DNA of 7,771 nucleotides from Gammaproteobacteria bacterium (GTDB lineage Bacteria; Pseudomonadota; Gammaproteobacteria; GCA-001735895), in NCBI GenBank assembly GCA_027293245.1, contig JAPUFZ010000086.1:1-7771 (forward strand), read 5' to 3'. Positions 7,334 through 7,771 of the stretch are shown one piece after another; positions within the stretch are counted from its first letter, which is position 1; each line of letters begins with the position of its first letter. Made by a program: the position numbers and the translations under genes. Below the pieces are notes generated by a model. That model saw only the letters and a list, made by a program, of their open reading frames with translations. It was not told the DNA's origin and made no database searches.

Positions 7334-7771
7334 ATGAGTGCTAATCAGAAAATAACCCGTAACGGTCTCTGGACTAATAACGTAGCACTGGTGCAGTTGC
7401 TTGGTTTATGCCCTTTGCTCGCAGTCACCAGTACCGTCGTTAATGGTATTGGTCTGGGAATTGCCACACTGATCACGCGGGTGCTGTCAAATACACTGGT
7501 TTCGCTGATTCGTGGTTTCGTTCGCAGGGAGGTGCGGCTGCCGGTGTTTGTATTGATTATTGCCTGTATCGTGACCATTATCGAACTAATTATGAAAGCA
7601 CTGTTTTACGATCTATACCTGGTACTGGGTATTTTCATTCCGCTGATCGTGACCAATTGTGCAATCATCGGTCGGGCCGAGGCTTTTGCATCCAGAAATC
7701 CGGTTGCCGTATCCGCGCTCGACGGTTTCATGATGGGCTTTGGTTTTTTGTGTGTCCTCGCCCTGCTCGGC
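7334..7771 (+). CDS. rsxE: Electron transport complex subunit RsxE (RnfE), N-terminal part (runs off the window)
   Basis: The frame opens at the ATG at 7334 and stays open to the last base, giving 146 residues of an expected ~230. Identity is clear from [20 protein letters not shown] (11-30), [20 protein letters not shown] (98-117) and [11 protein letters not shown] (127-137), all near-identical to E. coli RsxE. It is the paralogue of RsxA with inverted membrane topology. Cys26 (LGLCP) and Cys109 (VTNCA) correspond to the RsxA cysteines 26 and 114, and the four together are expected to ligand the membrane-embedded Fe-S centre. It starts 5 bp after rsxG with an AT-rich initiation region and no clear Shine-Dalgarno. 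In many gammaproteobacteria nth (endonuclease III) follows rsxE, but that lies beyond this window. Confidence 0.95.
   Translation, partial: MSANQKITRNGLWTNNVALVQLLGLCPLLAVTSTVVNGIGLGIATLITRVLSNTLVSLIRGFVRREVRLPVFVLIIACIVTIIELIMKALFYDLYLVLGIFIPLIVTNCAIIGRAEAFASRNPVAVSALDGFMMGFGFLCVLALLG

Noticed and set aside
2889..7771. Na+-translocating NADH:quinone reductase (nqr) operon instead of rsx/rnf
   Set aside because: The gene set includes an RsxB with a 4Fe-4S domain and two ferredoxin motifs and an RsxC with ferredoxin motifs, and gene order is A-B-C-D-G-E; NqrA and NqrF are absent.

Overview
The window carries the 3' end of metG, a two-gene cassette (a secreted trypsin-like protease and an FHA-domain membrane protein), and then the Rsx/Rnf ion-translocating electron-transport operon in the order rsxA-rsxB-rsxC-rsxD-rsxG-rsxE, with rsxE cut by the right edge. 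Everything reads on the + strand and coding density is very high. The A-B-C-D-G-E order, the close protein-level similarity to the gammaproteobacterial Rsx/Rnf subunits, and metG lying upstream (an arrangement I recall from Pseudomonas-like gammaproteobacteria) all suggest a gammaproteobacterial chromosome. Genus cannot be called from this window. Shine-Dalgarno sequences are weak before most genes.

Region by region: 1-467 encodes the C-terminal end of methionyl-tRNA synthetase, including its tRNA-binding (EMAP II/Trbp111-like) domain. After 48 bp come an exported S1C-type serine protease lacking a PDZ domain (516-1778) and an overlapping FHA plus five-helix membrane protein (1766-2722, GTG start). 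These two genes overlap by 13 nt, with a good ribosome binding site inside the first gene, so they are probably translationally coupled. The 157-bp space at 2723-2888 is the only sizeable noncoding stretch. It holds a long AT-rich inverted repeat, two smaller inverted repeats, and a perfect TATAAT hexamer 7 bp before the rsxA start codon. From 2889 to the right edge the rsx genes are separated by at most 5 bp or overlap by 4-11 bp, which is one operon.

How the rsx genes work together, from family knowledge: RsxC (NADH/FMN and two 4Fe-4S sites) and RsxB (4Fe-4S domain plus two ferredoxin clusters) pass electrons to the membrane subunits. RsxA and RsxE each supply cysteines to a membrane-embedded Fe-S site. 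RsxD and RsxG carry covalent FMN on threonine. The complex couples ferredoxin/NAD(H) electron transfer to Na+ or H+ movement, and in enterics it also keeps SoxR reduced. All the key cofactor residues in the visible parts are intact.

The least explained content is the protease/FHA pair between metG and rsxA. The protease has an intact His-Asp-Ser triad and a C-terminal half I do not recognise, with four cysteines. The FHA domain keeps the Gly-Arg and Asn positions but has Glu where the phosphothreonine-contacting Ser normally sits. The pair has the layout of a periplasm-facing enzyme with a cytoplasmic sensor/adaptor partner, but its function cannot be read from sequence alone.
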